This document shows positions 1-11,029 of a stretch of DNA of 64,000 bases, piece by piece. Below the pieces are notes generated by a model. That model did not search any database. It worked only from the letters and a program-made list of their open reading frames with translations, and had not been told where the DNA came from. The translations under genes and the position numbers were made by a program. How positions within the stretch are numbered: the first letter of the stretch is position 1; every line of letters begins with the position of its first letter. Source of the DNA: Calycina herbarum. Taxonomy: Eukaryota; Ascomycota; Leotiomycetes; Helotiales; Pezizellaceae. The DNA is taken from NCBI GenBank assembly GCA_001414485.1, contig LLEY01000047.1, positions 1 through 64,000 of the forward strand, in the 5' to 3' direction.

Positions 1-23
1 GGGGGGGGGGGGGGGGGGGGGGG
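1..23. repeat. Poly-G run at the window edge
   Basis: The first 23 bases are all G. Such a run at a contig end is more likely a sequencing or assembly artefact, or a gap-adjacent homopolymer, than biology. It does not resemble the fungal telomere repeat TTAGGG/CCCTAA. Confidence 0.9.
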
Positions 24-958
24 TTTGGCCTGCTGCTCTCAATATAAGTGTTTCCCATCGCGTGATGGTGGGGTTATGGTGAATTGTGCCTCTTGGACCT
101 AGGTAACGAGTAACGTTGTGGTGGAAGCTGTACCCAGAAATGATTGGTGCGCTTCATTTCAAAATGGGTCAGTTTTTCTCCTTTTCCGCCGCCATGGTGG
201 AAGAGGGAGATGGGAATGTTGAAGCCATTTTGCAGCCAAGATTTCATGATGAATGCCCACGATTTGGGGGAGGGATTTGCTTTTTCTCGATTGCAATTGC
301 AGGGACCGAGGCAAGAGTTCACGATGAAACGATGAGGCTGACACTGGATGACAGAAGAAGGTGTATCAATTGCCCGTTGGTGATTGGCCATGATGAGGTT
401 GCTCCAGATTCCACCAAACCTGTTATCTGTTATGGCAAAGCTGGGATAAAGAGCGGTAACATGGTGTGTGCATATCAGCCATTTCTAATTGGTACCTAGG
501 TACAGGGTAGCACTCCGGTGCGGAGAGGAAGAGTAAAAGAAAACTGACTTGATCACTTTGAAATGGAAAAGAAAATAAAAGGTAAACATTTATAAACAAA
601 TCCAAGACTGCAACACCCTTCTCAGACGTCCCGTCCACGTCTTTCGCACATGTTTTCCATCCTTTGTTGATCCGATGTGTAGCCGATAGTGGTTGTAGTG
701 AGTGTTGAGCCAAGAGACTGGCTTCCCCACAGTCTCCGATTTTCGCCTCCTCTGGACGAACTTTTGTGTCCAAAATCTCCCCTCGTTTTGTTACTTCCGA
801 AAGCACCACTCATACACCACCAGCAATATACTACACTTGTATTGTTGCGTCCGACGCGTCCGACTCTGCCCGATTGAGTGAGCCAAAGGGCCTCGAAAAG
901 GAATTCCATCCTCTTTCTTTCTTCTCGTCCCCTCAACTATCCACTCCCAATCGCCAAT
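24..958. other. Upstream region of ILV2, no gene seen
   Basis: Open frames here overlap on both strands, have no family resemblance and lack convincing splice context. The last 300 bases are pyrimidine-rich on the plus strand and probably hold the ILV2 promoter and 5' leader. I see no other supportable feature. Confidence 0.5.
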
Positions 959-3261
959 ATGCTTCGATCGTACCCAGCAAGAAGTGCTGTACGCGCGTTA
1001 TGCCAACAGTCAAGATGCAGTACTCGCTCATTCACAACTTCGCCCGCCCCAACGGCAGCGGCAATGATCAAAAAGGGATCAACGTCAATTAGAACACAGG
1101 CAACCTCTGCGACGGCCACCGCTGCTGCCGCGCCCTCATCGTAGGATTACCACCCAGAGTGACTCATGCCTGACTCTAACAAAATCTTCAGACAAACAAG
1201 AGAAAGCCCAAGCCCAGCCTTTAATACACCAGCATCAAATCGCGAGAACCCTTTACGCCATGGACGACAACCAGAAATGGATGAGTCGTATGTCTGTGTC
1301 ACCGCCACTTGAAGCACGAGACTAATTGAGGTGATAGCTTTATTGGGAAATCGGGAGGAGAAATCTTCCACGAAATGATGCTTAGGCATGATGTCAAGCA
1401 CATCTGTATGTGTATATAAGTTGATTCCAATTGGCTCTGCTAACGAATCAATAGTCGGATATGCTGGTGGTGCCATCCTTCCGGTTTTCGATGCCATCTA
1501 CAATTCAAAACATTTCGACTTTATCCTACCCAAACACGAACAAGGTGCAGGTCATATGGCAGAGGGGTATGCGAGAGCGAGCGGAAAGCCTGGAGTTGTC
1601 GTCGTAACATCAGGGCCTGGTGCAACCAATGTCATCACCCCCATGCAAAATGCTCTTTCGGATGGAACTCCTATGGTCGTTTTCACTGGCCAGGTTGTAA
1701 CCACCGCAATTGGCAGTGATGCTTTCCAGGAGGCTGATGTAATTGGAATCTCCAGAGCATGCACAAAATGGAATGTTATGGTAAGAAATGTTGCCGAGCT
1801 TCCAAAGCGCATTACGGAAGCATTCGAGATTGCCACCTCAGGACGACCCGGTCCGGTATTGGTCGATCTGCCCAAAGATGTTACAGCTGCCATCCTCAGA
1901 AAGGCAATTCCTACAAGCAGTACTCTTCCAATTCTCCCCAGTCAAGCATCAAAAGTAGCCATGGAGCACAGCAGAAAACAACTCGAGGAGTGCATTCGAC
2001 GTGTCTCAAAATTGGTCAACATTGCCAAAAAGCCAGTTATATATGCAGGTGCAGGTATCATGGCCTTACCCGAAGGTCCAAAGCTTCTCAAGGAACTGTC
2101 TGACAAGGCTTCCATTCCCGTCACAACCACTCTCCAAGGACTTGGTGGCTTTGATGAGTTAGATCCAAAGGCTCTCCACATGCTTGGTATGCATGGGTCA
2201 GCTTATGCAAACCTTGCCATTCAGGAATCTGATCTCATTATTGCCCTTGGTGCTCGATTTGACGATCGTGTCACTGGTGCCATTACAAAATTCGCCCCTG
2301 CAGCAAAGGCAGCCGCAGCTGAAGGAAGAGGCGGTATCGTTCACTTTGAAATCATGCCAAAGAACATTAACAAGGTTGTTCAAGCTACCGAGGCTGTAGA
2401 AGGCGATGTAGCATCGAACATCGAGATTCTTTTACCTTACGTCGAGGAGAAGAGTATGTCTGACAGAAAAGAGTGGTTCGGCCAAATCAATGCCTGGAAG
2501 GAAAAGTTCCCCCTCTCACATTACGAAAAGGCAGACCGAGCGGGACTCATCAAACCACAAACTCTCATTGAAGAATTGTCAAATCTCACTGCTCACCGAA
2601 AGGAGGATACCATCATCTCAACTGGTGTAGGTCAACATCAAATGTGGACAGCCCAACATTTCCGTTGGCGTTCACCAAGAACTATGATCACATCTGGTGG
2701 TCTCGGTACGATGGGTTATGGTCTTCCGGCAGCTATCGGTGCCAAGGTCGCTCGACCAGATGCTCTTGTCATTGATATCGATGGAGATGCTTCCTTCAAC
2801 ATGACCTTGACCGAAATGTCAACGGCCAAGCAATTCAACATCGGTGTCAAGATCATTGTCTTGAACAACGAGGAGCAAGGAATGGTCACACAGTGGCAGA
2901 ACATCTTCTACGAGGATCGATACGCCCACACTCACTCTGAAAATCCAGATTTCATGAAATTGGCAGATGCTATGGGTATCCAAGCCCGACGATGCTATAA
3001 GCCAGAGGATGTCAAGGACGCCTTGACATGGTTGATTGAGAGTGATGGACCAGCATTCTTGGAGGTTGTTACCGACAAGAAGGTTCCTGTCTTACCAATG
3101 GTCCCTGCTGGAAATGCTCTACATGAGTTCTTGTTCTGGGATGGAGGTATGTATCACCTTCCCACTTAGAATTGGGATCCCTGCTAACCAATTATTCAGT
3201 CAAGGACAAAGAACGCAGAAAGCTCATGCAAGAGCGAACTGGTGGCAAGCACGGTGTTTAA
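959..3261 (+). CDS. ILV2: Acetolactate synthase catalytic subunit, mitochondrial (5 exons)
   Basis: Thiamine-diphosphate enzyme condensing pyruvate (or pyruvate plus 2-ketobutyrate), the first common step of valine, leucine and isoleucine synthesis in mitochondria. Exons: 959-1140, 1192-1287, 1338-1405, 1455-3146, 3200-3261; they sum to 2100 nt (699 aa), close to yeast Ilv2 (687 aa). The Arg/Ser-rich first 40 residues suit a mitochondrial presequence. The hallmark MDESFIG..GG.IF segment is split over exons 2-3. The catalytic glutamate motif lies near HEQGAGHMAEGYARASGKPG. The TPP/Mg motif IDGDASFN is near 2776-2800. The C-terminus ends RTGGKHGV, as in fungal homologues. The start at 959 was chosen because it gives the transit peptide and the correct phase. 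Two oddities: the usual GYPGG reads GYAGG (codon 1463-1465), and GQVP reads GQVV (codon 1697-1699). Identity is near certain; intron 1 (weak donor GTAGGA) is the least certain junction. Confidence 0.95.
1160..1166 (+). promoter_or_regulatory. TGACTCA site inside ILV2 intron 1
   Basis: A perfect TGACTCA, the Gcn4/CPC1 binding core, sits in intron 1 (1141-1191). ILV genes are classic targets of general amino-acid control in yeast and Neurospora, so function is plausible. Its position inside an intron, downstream of the start codon, is inferred to be regulatory but unproven. Confidence 0.3.
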
Positions 3262-4364
3262 ATATTCAACCTTTTTCTTTCTTCAAAAATCACATATTTC
3301 TGCGTGGGTGGTGGCAGTATCTGACAGGATACCTTTGAATTACTGGTCTTCTGCAATCTTCATATTGGTGTTGGGAAAAAGTGCTTATTGCGCGCTTGCA
3401 TACTTGCTGCGAATTGCTTTTCTGTTGATGCATGAGCTGTGGTTCATTGGGATCACACATTTTCTCGTTCTTTTCATCGTTAAATGCATTAGACAATTTG
3501 TTCGCAGGAGGATGGATTGAATGGATTGAAAGAAACGAACGATTTGTACATATAAAAAACGCATGGCTAATGATGATACCTTTACGGATGGGAAAATTGG
3601 CTGTTTTTCTTCTGCGGGTGATGACTCGAAAGCTCCGATCGAGCCGGTGGCTTCGTGTCAACTCCAACCAAAATCCCCATGGAGTAGTATTAGTAGCTGA
3701 GCTACCACAGCCCACACAGCGACTTGCAACAAAATATGCACCTCGCCCGTTTCGGTTCATGGTTGGTTGGATAAATGGCTGGATAAATTCCCTTCACGTG
3801 CTCCTGTCCCCTATAAAACTTTTGATGTGTCTTGAGTGCCGCCTCTTGATAATTAGTTGGGCATCTAAACGCTCAGTCGTCGGAGGAAAGATATCAGAGA
3901 GCAGCTTGGAAGTGCTGAATGCCCATTTTCTGTATAGGAAGGATGGGAAGTTTTAGTCCTTGCTAAGATGATTGGTTGTTTGCTCTCCGGCAGCTACAAG
4001 ATAATTAGAGTAATTTTTGCGGGATAGTTTAGAAGAGTTAGGAATTTGGGCTCTTAGTTCTCGTAAGCTTTTCTTGATTACTAGCTGTGATTGTCTGGGA
4101 ATAATATCTCGTATGATAGTATTAGTATAGAATAGGATAGAGTGTAAATGTGATGACTTGAAAAAATTGTAAATAAGTAGACAATGATAAAACACATTCA
4201 TAAGATTTAATTCAGAGTGTTAAGAAGGAAGAAGGAAGAAGTTAGCAATATTTAAGAATACTCGTTGGCTTGTGTGTATAGTGAGATGTTCTATGTATGT
4301 GATTGTTAGTCGTTTAGAATTCTTAACGCGTGAGTCGGGGAAAAGAAGAGTTCTCTAATACAAG
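3262..4364. other. ILV2 3' flank, no gene seen
   Basis: AT-moderate sequence following the ILV2 stop. One open frame (3432-3956, plus) has no recognisable motif and no convincing context. Nothing else supportable. Confidence 0.4.
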
Positions 4365-4366
4365 TA

Positions 4367-4785
4367 CAGTGAGTTGCTAGTTAAGCTTGAATTTGCCCAC
4401 TTTTTTTGTAATCCGAGCTTTTTAAGAAAATTCCTTAATTTCCCCTCTTTTTAGACACTCTTTTACCTATTGATTAATAACAATATATGAATATCTGTCT
4501 TGATTTTTATAGGGTCTTGGCATAGCCTATCGACCTTATAGGGGTAGTGGGGATTATTTTAAGAATTATTTATCTTTTAGTTTACTTTTATTATACTTAC
4601 TTTGAATTAATAAATTATATAGAAGAGAGATAATTAGATATAGCGCTTCTTTCTAGCTAGGCCTCGTCTCTTTTAGAGTACTTTTATTTTCTGTCTTCTA
4701 AAGAAAAGAGGGAGAAAGCCTTAATAAAAAAAAGCTCAGAGTACAAAAAAAGTGAGCAAATTCAAGCTTAACTCGCAACTCACTG
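4367..4785. mobile_element. 419-bp MITE with about 55-bp terminal inverted repeats and TA target duplication
   Basis: The left end begins CAGTGAGTTGC and continues AGCTTGAATTTGC. The right end is its reverse complement (GCAACTCACTG at the edge), with the inverted match extending about 55 bp. TA dinucleotides flank both ends (4365-4366 and 4786-4787), as in Tc1/mariner/pogo insertions. There is no coding capacity and the interior is AT-rich. The left 240 bp also occur at the start of the larger element at 56809, but that copy has about 100 extra internal bases. This MITE is therefore an internally deleted derivative of that family. Confidence 0.88.
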
Positions 4786-4787
4786 TA

Positions 4788-5656
4788 GTAGCTCATTGAA
4801 AAAAAGCAAAGAGTACGAAGTAAATTATGAAATTATTTTTATAAGAAGATTACTAGATCTCTACGTAGTACTTCTTTAAACAAGTTGGAGTGTTGGTTAT
4901 GAGGTTTTGGTATTTTATCATCCTGAGGTATAGAAAGTGTTAACGAAAAGGATAAAAAGAGATATGATTTGTTTTCAGTTAAAATCTTGTGACTAAGATA
5001 TAGAAAATCTTTTTGTAAAAGCGTAACTGATAAAGTACTCATGGTAATTTTGCCGCTGTGCCTATATTATGGCATATAGCAGTTTGCCGTTAAACCCGTC
5101 GACGACAGCAATAGAGATTAATCATTTGTGCATGATGTTGACTTAGCTAGGAGATAAGTGTGACGATGAATCTGTACTGAAGGTCGAGCGTCGAGTTCGA
5201 GGATTCGTAGAACAACCTAGGATGTCGATTTCATATTCTCTAGTTAGAGAAGAGGTAATACAGAAATGTCAAGGTATCTATATGCTAAATCATTGTAGTA
5301 CAAATAGAACTTTTTTTAAAGGTGACAATTATGTGAATAATACATCTCAGAGCAACTTTTTTCTGTGAATCATTAAGTTGGACTTTAGTAGGCTTTTCCT
5401 CTCGCTTTTAGAGTTTCTTCAACCTTCAAACAACCTTCAACCTTCAACCACGAGTCTCTGCCAAACGGTCCCACAAGCCAAAGTACTCATTGAGTTATTT
5501 ACCGGTCCAGTTCCGTCGTTCTCTATCGACAATCGAAAATAAATCTGGAACAGAGCATCAAGGGAAATAACCACGATCGATCGACACGCTGCTACGCGCA
5601 CTTCGTCCTCTCGGCTGCACAACTACACAAACACAAACACCGCAACGCCAACGAAC
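4788..5656. other. Non-coding stretch before the F-box gene
   Basis: AT-rich at first. From about 5400 it becomes C/A-rich with repeated CAACCTTC words just upstream of the F-box ATG, probably its promoter and leader. No gene or RNA recognised. Confidence 0.4.
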
Positions 5657-7399
5657 ATGGTTGAAGAAGGTTATAGGCAGATACCTCGCTATGTAGATGA
5701 TGCCCAACATGGGGGAGATCCTCGCCCGTTCTCGGTAGACCGCGTTATGCAAGGTCGAGCATTCAACTCACAAGCACCTCTCCTCTGCCTTCCTATTGAA
5801 ATCCTTTCCCAGATTTTTCAAGAATTCCATTTTCGTGCCGATAGAGAAGAGCTCGCGTCTCTTGCATTAGTCAACAGCGACTGCAGACAACTAGCACGAT
5901 CTCGCCAATTCCGAACCTTGCTCTTTTACCCTATGCATTACCTCCCTTCCAGACTGTTGATACTCCAGAAACTGCTGGAAGAGGCCGCTCAACCACAGCT
6001 AAGCCCCAATGGAATCTTCTCCAAAAACTGGAATCTACTCTTGGGCCCCTGTATTCAGGCTTTTGCGTTCACCGAGATAGAAAGTGAGGAGATTCAGATG
6101 CTGCTCCAGAAGATCCGAACCATACTACCAAACCTGGCGCACGTTCGGATGTATAACCGCAACTATTCTCCTTCTATATATAATGCTATATTCGCTCCCA
6201 CGGTAAAATATTGTGATTTAGCGATTTCACAATTTCGTGGTCCTACGGATTCGTTCCCTTTCACTCAACTCCCTGAATCAACACTTCGGGGCCTTACACT
6301 GGGTGACAATTCAATAACAGAACAACGTAAGACACCAATAAATGCTGGTTTGAGCAGCCTCCTCTGTCATTGCGCACCAAATCTAGAATCTCTCAGCGTT
6401 AAGGATGGGGGAGTTAGCCTTGAAGGAATGCACTGGAACCGTTCACCCATAACCTTCTTATCGAGTAGAAACATCCCCCCCCGGTTCAACAGACTTCAGC
6501 ATCTTACCTTACGAAATGCCTCTTGTGCCGACAAGGATTCTTGGCTCTCGCTATTTGCTGCACCCTTGAAGGTTATATCTCTTGACCAGCTCTGTGGCCA
6601 TGATCCTTTGCTGGAGAGATCTCTAGCAGAGCGCGGCCGCATACCCACCTTGGAGTCATTTTAGTGGAGACCGTGCTGTTATGATCCTCTGGATCAATAT
6701 TTAGAAGACGAAGAATACCAATATCACGAATTCAAAGACGGAGAATTCCAAGAAAAATTCAGCAAGGTTTCAGAAGGCTTCCTTTCTTTTCTGGGGGAAA
6801 ACAAACAGTTGACGAAGTTCATAGTCACCAACGTCATCGAAAACATTTATCAGGCTTCAATGAAGGAAATTTTTCCGATTTTGCAAACATTCACAGCATT
6901 GAACTCGTTAAGTTTGACTTGGAGGTACAGTCCTGATATTCCTGATTCCGCACTTGTTGCAATTGCCAGCATAGGCAGTCTAGAGCAACTACACCTTAGT
7001 GTCGACTGGGCGGGACCATGTCGCAATTCATGCTGGCATGTCAATCATGAAACGATGAGAGCTCATTTGGTCCACTTGCAGAAGCTTCGCAGAATTGCCT
7101 TCCAACAGGACACCTATGACTGGGACGGATTTGAATATCCAACTCACTTCGGCAGTACTCCCAGAACAGAGAGCTTCGGGAAGAAACACTTACATCGTAT
7201 GTGCAAAGAGGCAGATCAGTATCTGCAACTCCTTCCAAAACTTGGCTGGATGTTTATTGGGAAACGATCGTTGGTTGTTGCAAAGGATGAAAATGGAAAA
7301 ATGTGTTTTGATATCGTCCATGCCGATGATCATACTATTATCAACCCATATACCAATGGTGAAAACGACTTCTTTGCTGAACTTTGGGATTGGCTCTGA
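5657..7399 (+). pseudogene. F-box protein gene interrupted by one in-frame TAG
   Basis: From the ATG at 5657 a single frame runs to the stop at 7397-7399 (580 codons), broken only by TAG at 6662-6664. Residues about 40-85 (LLCLPIEILSQIF...LALVNSDCRQLA) look like an F-box-like domain, which normally recruits substrates to SCF ubiquitin ligases. The remainder is a Leu-rich, LRR-like fungal F-box tail on both sides of the stop. The frame continues uninterrupted for 245 codons after it, and the translation reads coherently across it. This suggests a recent nonsense change. Alternatives are stop-codon readthrough or an unusual intron: the TAG could be a 3' splice AG in CATTTTAG, paired with a poor phase-0 donor GTTATA at 6572 (93 nt). 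Substrate is unknown. Confidence 0.7.
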
Positions 7400-8618
7400 A
7401 ACGCGTCTTTTTATTGCGGGGACAGCCATCTTCTCCGGGTCATATTCATCGTGTTTCGGGAGATTGGGTGGGGGTTGAAATCTCATTAGGATAATTGCTC
7501 GCGTTGTTTTTTTTTAAAGAAATTCTTAGCTATCAATACACGTCACAGTCATATTTATTATATCTTTGCTATCAATCCTCAATGACCAGCAACCTTTTCG
7601 GCATACTCGCTTATTTCTTTCGCTGATAAGAAGTTCATTTTGATTTTTCCGGGGTTTCTCTATTGTATTCATGGGACACATAAACAAAGTAAGGTTTGTA
7701 CTGGTGCCGATGGATAATACGGTATCACAACAACCTTTTAAGTTTTAATTACACTGCCCCCACAACAACCCAGAATTGATACAATCATCTCCATGGATAG
7801 GAAGGGCTGAGAAAACTAGATGGCAGTATTCACAATTTCTCTTCGCTATGAGCATTGAAGGCGGTAGTAAATACTTCAAATTTGTCCCTCCCTACTTAGT
7901 TCTCGTTGTTCTAACTATCCATTGGGGATGGTTTATACGTCAGTGCTACAAGTTGGGGTTGGATTTGAAATGAATACTCTATTTGTACAGACTACCATCT
8001 CTTCTTCCTTAGATTTGGTGGGTTAATATCTCTTATTTAAGTTAGCTTCACACTGATTGGAACTCCCCGTGATAACAAATTTTAATAAGCTCAAGTCTCT
8101 TCTGGGTATAGGGTCTATTCTTATTACACGACAGTTTCTAGATATTTTTGAACATAATGAGGTTAACATCCCATTCCTCCTTCTCCTGTGGAAGTATTCT
8201 CGGAATTTTGCGAGAATCTAAACCGTCATAGCTGTGTATTTGAAAGTCAAGGGGGGTTTATCTTCAATGGATCAATTGAATTAATCACTGAGGAAGTGCC
8301 CACTGAATAATCTTCATTGATAGGTAGCTATGTGAATGACCAGTGATTGGAACTTGAAGAAGTTACAGGTGTATTTAGTCTTACCAAAAAAGAAACCTCA
8401 GCTCGCCACCCCCACCTCTCTTCCCACAGCACCTCAAATCAACAACAGGGTCAAGACCTTTGAAAACTCTCAAAACAACACGATCTCATCCACACACAGC
8501 TCCTAAAGTGTACATGAGCGATGATCCAAGGGTACCGCAGAAATCCCATAATTCTTCAATTTGTAACAAATTACCCATCAACATAATTTAACCACTACTC
8601 TAAGTCGCCTAAACACAT
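7400..8618. other. Intergenic region between F-box and TRAPPC12-like genes
   Basis: The two genes converge here. A small frame around 7776-7973 with a hydrophobic segment has no ATG and no context, so I do not call it. Otherwise ordinary AT-rich 3' sequence. Confidence 0.4.
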
Positions 8619-10202
8619 CTAAAGTTTAAAATCACCATTCACCTTCTCCCCTCCAATACTGATGCCTCCATTACTTTGACCCATTGAAGTTGCTCTTTCT
8701 TCTCGAAGGATCTCGGATACCTTTTCTGCTAGGCCGATTTTTAGGGCGCGGCTTCGTTCGGTGCAGAGTTCGTAGATGGTTGAGAGGTTGAAGGTTAGGG
8801 CGTGGAAGGTTGATGGGGGCTGAGAAGTGTGTTCTTGGTTGGAGGGGTCGAGGAGGGATTCGAGGGTTGTACGGGACTGTGTTGGAGTGGGTCAGTATAT
8901 AATGGTAATCTTTTGGGATGGAGACCTTTTGAAAACTTTGAAGAGTGAGAGGGGGAAGGAAGGAATATGAGAATGGCTTACCTCATCCATACGACCCAGA
9001 TAGAGATAGCAAACCGCAAGGTTCTGTATATACATAGCCACCTCCCCAGTCTCTCCATTCCCTTCATCATTGTTTGCCTCTGCAACAAGACTTTCCCAGA
9101 TTGATACTGACTTTCCATAATCAGCATCCGCGATAAAAGCCAGTGCTTGTACCACTTTCTTCTCCCTTTCCCTGATTGCATCGCCCTTTGCAGTCGAAGT
9201 AGCAATACAATCCCTCGCAGCATCCACATCCCCCAAACAAAGAAAAAGCAATGCCTTTTGATGCTCCAACCTCTCACCCCCGGCACCGGGTTTTAGCGTC
9301 CTCAAAAACCTAGCCGCCCCCTCCAAATCCTCCATCTCAATCAACGCAGAAGCAACCCTAATTCCAAGATCATAAAGCCTCGCCTCTAAAACCTCAATCT
9401 CCTGTGAGATTTCAACCTTCTCAACACCATCGTCCTCAGCTAGGGTAGAGAAATTCTTCTTCAACGAGCTCAGAGAAAGTCTAGCTTCGCGAGCCAGATC
9501 ATAATATCCCATTACACCACGACGAGCGTCTGCGTATCCCATTCCTTGGAGTCGAACGGCGAGGACACGGAGGTGCCAGGGAACGAGATGTTGGCCTGTG
9601 TTTTCATCTAGGTAATAGGCGGAGTTTAGGTCCTCGAGGGATTTGACTTCTTGTGCAGCTAAGGGGGTTTGGTTGCAGAGGGTTAGACATGAGAGGCGGG
9701 TGTATATTAGGTTGAAGATTGCTTGGTGGTTTGAAGGGGAGAGGGAGGGGGATGTTAGGTGTTGAGCTGCTTTTATTGCGGCACTTCGGAAATGGCCTGC
9801 TGCTAGGAGGGCGGGGAGGGGGGTTGAGGGGTCGGGTTGGGATGAGGGTGTTCGGAAGGGAGGAGGGACGTCGATGAGTGTTAGTGGATGGTAGATTTCT
9901 GGTCGTAGGAGGGCGGTGAAGTCTTTCGCCGTCGCGGGGATGGTTGAGTGGGCCGTTTTGAAGGAGGGTTGGGATGACATTGCTGAGAGGTTGGACCCGG
10001 GAGTTGGTGAGGGCAGTCTCGGTGTATGATATCTAGATGGAGTTGGAGAAAGGCGAGAAGATGTCTGATGGGCCAAGGTTGTGGGAGAAACGAGCGGGTT
10101 GGCTGTTGGACTGTGAATGGGGTCAACGTGTGATAAATAGTGAGACGTGATATTCTTACTCGCTGTCATCGAGAGGACCTCGAGTGGATCTTCTTGGTAG
10201 AG
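8619..10202 (-). CDS. TRAPPC12-like TPR protein (TRAPP complex subunit), 5' end incomplete
   Basis: TRAPPC12-family proteins are TPR-type subunits of metazoan/filamentous-fungal TRAPPIII, acting in ER-Golgi traffic. Exons read on the minus strand: 10202-10160 (5' incomplete), 10110-8982, 8876-8619. The intron at 8981-8877 joins GRMDE to SRTTLESLL and restores the C-terminus, ending with the characteristic FNLSTIYELC.ERSRALKIGLAEKV segment. The N-terminal half is Pro/Ser-rich and disordered; helical TPR-like repeats begin near PALLAAGHFRSAAIKAA. An ATG at 10169 opens the same frame, but reading through the 49-nt GT..AG intron 10159-10111 gives PRRSTRGPLDDSDPTANP. That resembles coding sequence better and implies a still earlier exon ending in phase 1, which I could not locate. 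Family fairly sure; start not. Confidence 0.8.
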
Positions 10203-11029
10203 CTATTACATATATTAGCGGGTTTTATTCCACAAAGTTTTATTATAGAAATCTAATTTTGATTTGTTTGCTGACATTTGGTACGGGAATCAAATAGACT
10301 TAGATGGCCTTCAAGAAAGTTGGTTGGATTTGCTCAAACAGAAATCTTCTTTGTAGCAATACAACCAACCCTCGTACCGAGTAAATAAAGCCAATTATGC
10401 ACATCGCAAATTTAGCGCCCTCAGTTCCCTGACTTGCTAGATGATGCGCTGGAAGCTAAGGAGGTTTCTTCTTAGCTATGACCATGTGAAGCCTACGATT
10501 GCCCTGCAAGCTGTGTGTGGTCTTGGAGTCGTGTAACAGGTTGCTAGATACTGAAAATGAGGCACGCAATAGTAACAGAAAGATCCAGCAGGAAAATGAG
10601 GGCATTGATAAACAGCAGTAACAGGTTCAATCTCGTGACCAAAATGCAACGTCAAAACTTCAGTACAAAAGGGCAAACGGGAAAGTCGAAGGTGTATACA
10701 GAGCTAAATAGAACTAACCTCTACCGGACGATCCATGTCTGGTATGCTTTTTTGATGGCTGATTTGTGGTGTCCATTTTCTTGAGGTTGATGTTCTGTTC
10801 TGTTCCAGGTTGTCTCGAAGTCGCGAAGTGAAAGCGAAACAGTGGAGCAAGGCTTGGTCACGTGCTAAAGCTTAGTTCCTATCTCCCCCTAAGCTGGTTA
10901 GATAATCTTAGACTGTTCGAAAGCTTATCATTATACTAAAACAATTGTATACAAATAAGTTGAAGGTCTGATCAAACTTCAGGGATTGTGTCACGTGCTA
11001 AATGGGATGAGTGGCAACCAGTAACCCAA
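10203..11029. other. Upstream of TRAPPC12-like gene, no gene seen
   Basis: It should contain the missing first exon and promoter of the minus-strand TRAPPC12-like gene. No independent coding region is supported; small open frames at 10476-10784 overlap on opposite strands and look random. Confidence 0.4.

Noticed and set aside
1..23. Poly-G as telomere or quadruplex locus
   Set aside because: It is at the exact window edge and a pure homopolymer; an assembly artefact is more likely.
116..499. Overlapping open frames upstream of ILV2 on both strands
   Set aside because: Mutually exclusive frames, no motif, and composition typical of non-coding DNA.
3432..3956. 174-codon frame after ILV2
   Set aside because: No domain or splice context; overlaps an equally long minus-strand frame.
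7776..7973. Small hydrophobic frame as a membrane microprotein
   Set aside because: It begins at TTG with no ATG and nothing supports transcription.
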